DNA from: DAOVDI01 sp965373045
GTDB lineage: Bacteria > Acidobacteriota > Aminicenantia > Aminicenantales > Aminicenantaceae
Direction: 5' to 3'
DNA: 9,750 bases
NCBI GenBank assembly: GCA_965373045.1
Contig: CBDVEQ010000108.1
Span: 1 to 9,750, forward strand
The first letter of the stretch is position 1, and every line of letters begins with the position of its first letter. A program made the position numbers and the translations under genes. Below the pieces are notes generated by a model. The model did not search any database, had not been told where the DNA came from, and saw only the letters and a list, made by a program, of their open reading frames with translations. Below, piece by piece: positions 5,987-9,750 of this stretch.

Positions 5987-6919
5987 TCAGCAGATCAGGT
6001 TTAAAACCTTAGGGACAGTCCTAAAAGAGACCTTTCTGAATCCAGTGGGATGACTGTATCCGCCAAGGATCTCACCATCCGTCTGGATGTGGAAATCGTC
6101 ATCGGCTGATACTGTAAATTCTTTTGACTGGAGTGTTTCGACGCTTTCAACTCTGATGTGCCTTCCCTTTCGTGCTTGAAAAGCGATTTTTACAAGGCGG
6201 CCCAGGGAACATTGTCTGATCAAGCAGCTGTCCAACAATCCGTCATCAGGCAAAGCAGCCGGGCACATGTTCAGGCCTGTTGCCCAGAAACGGATATTGC
6301 TGAACAGCGCCACATGAAACATTTCTGCAATGGGACCGGCATCTGTTTCGATCAAAAGGTAGACAGGGATTTTACCTGACCGGTGAGTCTTGATAACACC
6401 GGCAATGCCGGCTAACATTTGAGATCTGGCACGCCCGCGGCCCTGTATCGAAAGTTCCTCAACATAGCGGTTAACATTTACCCCCAGCCCGATATTCGCC
6501 TGTCCCAGAAAATAGCTCAAAACAATTCCGTTCCCGACAATACTTCCCAGATCGATCTTACGTGTGCGACCTTTTTGAATGGCCCTGCAGGCTGATTCCA
6601 GTGTGTGAAGACCGAATTCTTTGGTTATATCATTGGAAGAACCAATGCCGATCATTCCAAAATCGATTTCCGTCCCGGTTTTAAGGATCTCGTTCACAAT
6701 AATGTTGAACGTCGAATCCCCTCCTGCTCCGATAATACGGCGGTATGTTCCGGCCTTTTCCCGGACAAGTGTTCTCAACTCTTCTTCGCTTTGAGTTATA
6801 AACAGATCGTAAGGGATGTTAAACCGTTGAAGATAAACTTCCAACCGTCCCTTCTTCTGCAAGGCTTTGCCCTTCCCCGCTGAAGGATTGAGGATAACAA
6901 GCGTATTAGAATTATTCAT
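5987..6919 (-). CDS. Diacylglycerol/sphingosine-kinase-family lipid kinase
   Basis: A 310-residue protein of the DagK/YegS/LCB5 family, which transfers phosphate from ATP to a lipid hydroxyl at the inner membrane face. Visible motifs are the N-terminal phosphate-binding NPSAGKGKA (11-19), the nucleotide loop as GGDST (66-70), GIGSSND (91-97) in place of the usual GTGND, PDDGLLD (224-230) and TDGE (280-283). The length is normal for the family. The active-site loop deviates: the second Gly of GGDGT is Ser, and the acidic residue after the following Asn (usual NE) is Ile73. Asp68, Thr70, Asn72 and the DDG motif are kept. Its start overlaps the transporter stop by 8 bp (6912-6919), so translation is probably coupled; AGGA lies about 19 nt upstream and no closer ribosome-binding site is visible. 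The substrate (diacylglycerol, sphingoid base or another lipid) cannot be read from sequence. Confidence 0.88.
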   Translation of the reverse strand: MNNSNTLVILNPSAGKGKALQKKGRLEVYLQRFNIPYDLFITQSEEELRTLVREKAGTYRRIIGAGGDSTFNIIVNEILKTGTEIDFGMIGIGSSNDITKEFGLHTLESACRAIQKGRTRKIDLGSIVGNGIVLSYFLGQANIGLGVNVNRYVEELSIQGRGRARSQMLAGIAGVIKTHRSGKIPVYLLIETDAGPIAEMFHVALFSNIRFWATGLNMCPAALPDDGLLDSCLIRQCSLGRLVKIAFQARKGRHIRVESVETLQSKEFTVSADDDFHIQTDGEILGGYSHPTGFRKVSFRTVPKVLNLIC

Positions 6920-8291
6920 TCTTGTTTTTTTTCATTTCCTGCGCCCGCTGGCTCAACTTTATATGAATGCTCTTCAGGTCCCCCCTAATATAATGCAGAA
7001 CCGGAAGCCAGAGGAACACATTAAGCGCCCAGAAGACAAGCACAGACCACATGGCTGCTTTCATCCCCCATACTGTTGCAATATATGAAGCAATAAGCGG
7101 TCCGATCGCATATCCCAACATGTCCATAACAGACGCGAGAGAGATCATGGTGGCCCGGTGCTCGGGAAGATTGGTATCTGTCAAACAGCTGTACCAGTTG
7201 GGATTGACCCCTTGATTAATAAACATCGCAAGCGCAACGAATATGATCAACAGCCACACCCCAGGCACAGCCAGGGTTTGCGACAGCGCCGCACCGGCCG
7301 GGATCCAAAAATCCGCCTTCAGAAAAAATACCATGAAGAGGATCGGAAAACTGTTGCAGAACAGGGCGATCAGGACTTTTGCCCGTTTTTCTCTCCGGAA
7401 TCCCCAATCCCCCAGCCTGCCAAAGGTCAGAGCACCGGCCGCACCGGCTAAAAACACAAGAAGAATAACAAAATTAACGGAATCCGCCGCCATGTTATGG
7501 ATATCCTTCATATATTTGAAAATGAGAAATAAAATGATCGCGCCGGGAAACACATCTATAAAATTGGCGATCAACCAGAAGTTGCTCCTGTTGGACCAGA
7601 TGTAGCGGATGTCTTTTTTTTTGATCCGAAACCGGTATTCCGCGCCTTCCAGGATCAGACCTTTTAATTCTTCCTCCTGCCCTCCTCTTTTTGGCTCACG
7701 GATAAAAAACAGGCCAGTGGCAAGAATGATATTGATGACTCCAAGCATAAAATAGGCCGCTCTCCACTGATCCGCAAAGGAACCCGCAACAATAAATCCC
7801 GTCATGCGTCCGGCCAGCATGGCTACGGATATGAATCCAAATGCGGTTGATCTCCGTCCGGAATCAACCGAATCACCCACCATGGAGAAGATCGCCGGGA
7901 CGATAGCTCCGATCCCGATCCCGTTGAGCGCCCGTGTTATGAAAAAAAAGACATACCCGGATCCTCCGTGAGGCGCAAGAATGGTCAGCATCGAAAATGT
8001 GCCATAGATCAAACAGCCGGCCAGACATATCTTTTTTCTGGATCTCCGGTCCGCATAGATACCAGCAACCATCATGGAAACAGCGGAAAAAAGGGTGAAT
8101 ACAAACGTGACCCAGCCCAGCGGCACAACATTGGATGTATTGTTGAAAAAATCCAGAAGAAGCGGGTTTACCAGAGGCCCCAGCATGGACTGGTCTGCAA
8201 AGCTCAAAAGGAGTATGGCCAGAAAAAGGACAAAAGTCAGATAACCGGCCGCTCTGGAAATTTTTTTTCTTTTATTAATCATGCCTTCCAT
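6912..8291 (-). CDS. Major facilitator superfamily transporter, Spinster-like features
   Basis: A 459-residue inner-membrane protein with about 12 predicted helices in two halves and a long charged central loop (about 198-232). MFS motif A is present as GIYADRRSRKK (77-87) and repeats in the second half as GRLGDWGFRR (291-300). R120 in TRALNGIGIGAIVPA matches the TM4 arginine motif. FADQ in TM1 (31-34), the ADRRSRKK loop and the RALNGIGIGA helix recall Spinster-type lipid transporters, but other MFS subfamilies share parts of this. The C-terminus is basic (LSQRAQEMKKNKNE) and its codons overlap the lipid kinase start. Start choice: ATG 8291 has no clear Shine-Dalgarno. The next ATG (8282, codon 4) has GGAAGG only 1 nt away, too close to be decisive. 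The shared operon suggests a lipid or phospholipid-like cargo; that is inference. Confidence 0.85.
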   Translation of the reverse strand: MEGMINKRKKISRAAGYLTFVLFLAILLLSFADQSMLGPLVNPLLLDFFNNTSNVVPLGWVTFVFTLFSAVSMMVAGIYADRRSRKKICLAGCLIYGTFSMLTILAPHGGSGYVFFFITRALNGIGIGAIVPAIFSMVGDSVDSGRRSTAFGFISVAMLAGRMTGFIVAGSFADQWRAAYFMLGVINIILATGLFFIREPKRGGQEEELKGLILEGAEYRFRIKKKDIRYIWSNRSNFWLIANFIDVFPGAIILFLIFKYMKDIHNMAADSVNFVILLVFLAGAAGALTFGRLGDWGFRREKRAKVLIALFCNSFPILFMVFFLKADFWIPAGAALSQTLAVPGVWLLIIFVALAMFINQGVNPNWYSCLTDTNLPEHRATMISLASVMDMLGYAIGPLIASYIATVWGMKAAMWSVLVFWALNVFLWLPVLHYIRGDLKSIHIKLSQRAQEMKKNKNE

Positions 8292-8326
8292 CGTAGTCTT
8301 GACCCAAGGGACATTCTGACTTCTTT

Positions 8327-8332
8327 ATCATA
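8327..8332 (-). promoter_or_regulatory. Possible -10 element for the transporter/lipid-kinase operon
   Basis: On the minus strand TATGAT lies 35 nt before ATG 8291, in TTCTATGATAAAG. No good -35 hexamer is found 16-18 bp upstream, where the tandem-repeat block begins. Weak call. Confidence 0.25.
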
Positions 8333-8344
8333 GAATAAAACAAA

Positions 8345-8393
8345 GGGTTCGAGGATTCAAGGGGTCGAGGAGAGGCCAAGGGCCAAAGGCCAA
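8345..8393. repeat. Short degenerate tandem repeats, 8-bp then 7-bp units
   Basis: Positions 8345-8368 are three 8-bp units (GGGTTCGA, GGATTCAA, GGGGTCGA). They are followed at 8373-8393 by three 7-bp units (AGGCCAA, GGGCCAA, AGGCCAA). No open frame of interest crosses the block. It is the upstream end of a larger repeat mosaic between two divergently transcribed genes. Confidence 0.65.
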
Positions 8394-8440
8394 TGCAAAA
8401 GAGGCCCAAAGCAGCTTCGCCCAAAGAAAAAAAGTCCATA

Positions 8441-8563
8441 GAAGTCTGTCGAAGTCTATTGAGGTCGAAAAGAGTTTGTTGAGTTTATTGGGTTCGTTGT
8501 GTTCTTTGGGTTATTTTAATAATATTTAACTCAATGAACTCAAGAAACTCCATGAACTCAAAG
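8441..8563. repeat. Degenerate 9-10-bp tandem repeats forming an imperfect inverted pair
   Basis: Three units of about 10 bp (8441-8470: GAAGTCTGTC, GAAGTCTATT, GAGGTCGAAA) lead into five 9-bp units (8472-8516: GAGTTTGTT, GAGTTTATT, GGGTTCGTT, GTGTTCTTT, GGGTTATTT). After an AT-rich centre, four 9-bp units of the opposite orientation follow (8528-8563: AACTCAATG, AACTCAAGA, AACTCCATG, AACTCAAAG). The two 9-bp tracts are approximate reverse complements, so the whole could fold into a long imperfect hairpin. Non-coding; function unknown. Confidence 0.7.
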
Positions 8564-8566
8564 AGC

Positions 8567-8616
8567 TGGATTCCCGTCCCCGATCGGAGTCGGGGACAAG
8601 CTTGCACGGGAATGAC
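8567..8616. repeat. Palindromic extragenic element of the GGATTCCCG...CGGGAATGAC type
   Basis: Outer arms ATTCCCGT (8570-8577) and ACGGGAAT (8606-8613) enclose inner arms GTCCCCGA (8576-8583) and TCGGGGAC (8590-8597), with loop TCGGAG. The palindrome CAAGCTTG (8597-8604) fills the gap. Sequences ending TGGATTCCCG and CGGGAATGAC are a recurrent dispersed intergenic palindrome in many bacterial genomes; I recognise the type from memory only. Copy number here cannot be judged from one window. Confidence 0.55.
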
Positions 8617-8619
8617 AAT

Positions 8620-8648
8620 TTGACAGATTCACATTTCATATGTAAAAA
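8620..8648 (+). promoter_or_regulatory. Promoter for the CBM9-like/DUF5916 gene
   Basis: A perfect TTGACA (8620-8625), a 17-bp spacer and TAAAAA (8643-8648), directly downstream of the palindromic element. Transcription would begin near 8655, giving a leader of about 20 nt that includes the ribosome-binding AAAGG (8662-8666). The -10 is only a moderate match, so an additional upstream start is possible. Confidence 0.5.
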
Positions 8649-8677
8649 TTAGCCTTTTATTAAAGGTTTACATATGA
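8636..8677. promoter_or_regulatory. 11-bp inverted repeat covering the start codon, with nested hairpin over the RBS
   Basis: TCATATGTAAA (8636-8646) is the exact reverse complement of TTTACATATGA (8667-8677). Inside, CCTTT (8653-8657) pairs with AAAGG (8662-8666) around the loop TATT. The outer right arm contains ATG 8674; the inner right arm is the Shine-Dalgarno AAAGG, 7 nt before ATG. In an RNA containing both arms, ribosome-binding site and start codon would be hidden. As DNA it is a two-fold symmetric site overlapping the -10. Which applies depends on the transcription start. Confidence 0.55.
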
Positions 8678-9750
8678 TGAAGAAAAGACTTCTGGTTTCT
8701 TTCCTGGGTATTTTAATTCTATCCCTTCACTTATTCGGACAGCAAGAAAATAAAACTTCCTTTGCAATTAAGACAGACAAACCGATCAAGATCGATGGGC
8801 TTCTAGACGAGCCTGTATGGAAAAAATCTCCGGATGCAAACGATTTCCTCCAGTCCCATCCGGAGCGGGAAAAACCTGATTCAGTAAAAACGTCTGTCAA
8901 AATCACCTATGATGAATCATTTCTCTATTTTGGATTCCAATGTTTCGACTCTCAACCGGATCAGATCTCTGCCAGAATCAAAAACAGAGATGCTGATATG
9001 AGATATGATGATTCCATCTATATTTTGATCGACGCAGCTTCTTATATGACAAACTATTTCTATTTTATTATAAACCCTCTAGGGACCCAGTCTGACGGCA
9101 TGATCACTAAAGACGGCCGGATCATAGACCCCCGCTGGAATGAAGTATGGAGAGCAGCTGTTCAATATACAGATTTTGGATGGAGCGCCGAGATCGCCTT
9201 AGACCTCAGCAATCTGGGTATCACACCTGAAGAAGGAAAAAGCCTGGGAATAATTTTTTCAAGAGTTGTTCCCCGGTTGGACAGTAGTTTTTGGACAGAG
9301 CCTCTCGATCCGGCCTTTAAAATCTCTGAGATCAGAGAGTTAAAAACTCTGGCTTTCAAAATAGCGGCAAAAAAAACTCAGGTCAGCGCATATGTGATGC
9401 CCGTCATTGAAGAAAAAGAATCCCCGGGAATAAGCATGGGGGCCGAAACACGCCATGCTTTCAGCCAGAAGATGTCGGGCCGTTTGGTTATAAACCCTGA
9501 TTTTGCAACAGTCGAACCCGATGAAGAACAATTTAATTTAACAAGATACGAGATCCGGCTCCCTGAAAAAAGAGAGTTTTTTCAAGAGCACGAGGAAATT
9601 TATAATTCACCCATCCCGCTTTTTTATTCCAAGAGAATAGGCGATATATATGGCGGTGTGAAGCTATACGGAAAATCAGATTCTTATGAGTTTTCAGGTT
9701 TTAGTGTTCAAACCAAAAAAAATGAGGATCTCAATGAAGACTCAGCAAAT
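8674..9750 (+). CDS. Secreted CBM9-like / DUF5916 outer-membrane-type protein, C-terminus cut by window edge
   Basis: I read 359 codons in frame from ATG 8674 to the right edge with no stop. Residues 1-23 are a signal peptide (MMKKRLLVSFLGILILSLHLFG, mature start near QQE). Residues 34-210 form a carbohydrate-binding family 9-like beta-sandwich: IKIDGLLDEPVWKK (38-51), VKITYDESFLYFGFQC (75-90), and RYDDSIYILID (110-120) with a WSAEIALDL strand (170-178). Then the DUF5916 start is clear: INPDFATVEPDEEQFNLTRY (273-292), LPEKREFF (296-303) and LFYSKRIG (316-323). Family members usually continue for several hundred residues of amphipathic strands thought to be membrane-inserted; that part lies outside the window. 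Binding of a sugar and a role at the outer membrane are inferred from family; no catalytic residues are assigned. Start: AAAGG 7 nt before the first of two adjacent ATG codons. It is divergent from the transporter operon. Confidence 0.88.
   Translation, partial: MMKKRLLVSFLGILILSLHLFGQQENKTSFAIKTDKPIKIDGLLDEPVWKKSPDANDFLQSHPEREKPDSVKTSVKITYDESFLYFGFQCFDSQPDQISARIKNRDADMRYDDSIYILIDAASYMTNYFYFIINPLGTQSDGMITKDGRIIDPRWNEVWRAAVQYTDFGWSAEIALDLSNLGITPEEGKSLGIIFSRVVPRLDSSFWTEPLDPAFKISEIRELKTLAFKIAAKKTQVSAYVMPVIEEKESPGISMGAETRHAFSQKMSGRLVINPDFATVEPDEEQFNLTRYEIRLPEKREFFQEHEEIYNSPIPLFYSKRIGDIYGGVKLYGKSDSYEFSGFSVQTKKNEDLNEDSAN

Noticed and set aside
7968..8333. 121-codon plus-strand open frame
   Set aside because: Antisense to the N-terminal half of the MFS transporter; composition is typical of a reverse-strand shadow.
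8441..8563. Short repeats considered as a CRISPR array
   Set aside because: Units are 9-10 bp, adjacent and degenerate, with no unique spacers.

Overview
The window comes from a Gram-negative bacterium of roughly balanced base composition. I cannot name the species. Two things point towards an Aminicenantes, Acidobacteriota or PVC-type lineage rather than Proteobacteria or Firmicutes: a long valyl-tRNA synthetase of the type I associate with Planctomycetes (extra helical block in the editing domain, second insertion after the catalytic core), and a secreted CBM9-like/DUF5916 protein that implies an outer membrane. No phage, transposase, CRISPR, rRNA or tRNA gene was recognised. The affiliation is inference.

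Layout. Positions 1-724 (minus) hold the N-terminal 241 residues of a secreted ARPP-1/DUF6569-type protein that runs off the left edge. Its upstream region has a duplicated ribosome-binding segment and an 11-bp phased GTAAAA repeat. Positions 879-1067 (minus) encode a 62-residue Cys2His2 protein resembling DUF1059, probably made from a leaderless mRNA. Back to back with it, 1178-2296 (plus) encodes a zinc-type uroporphyrinogen-decarboxylase-family methyltransferase. Positions 2297-2680 have no convincing gene but carry a run of hairpins, a 14-bp long-range inverted repeat and the valS promoter. Positions 2681-5959 (plus) are valS. Convergent to it, on the minus strand, is a two-gene operon: an MFS transporter (8291-6912) whose end overlaps by 8 bp a diacylglycerol/sphingosine-kinase-family lipid kinase (6919-5987). 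Positions 8292-8673 form a divergent intergenic region with short degenerate tandem repeats whose period changes along the way, a palindromic GGGAAT-type element, a good promoter and an inverted repeat that covers the start codon. From 8674 (plus) the CBM9-like/DUF5916 gene runs off the right edge.

How the genes relate. Most are single transcription units. The only clear functional pair is the lipid kinase plus transporter, which suggests phosphorylation of a lipid and its transport across the membrane. The ARPP-1 and DUF5916 proteins both carry signal peptides and act outside the cytoplasm. The best candidates for undescribed biology are the structured stretch between the methyltransferase gene and valS, the lipid kinase/transporter pair, and the two regulatory-looking repeat arrangements in front of the secreted proteins.
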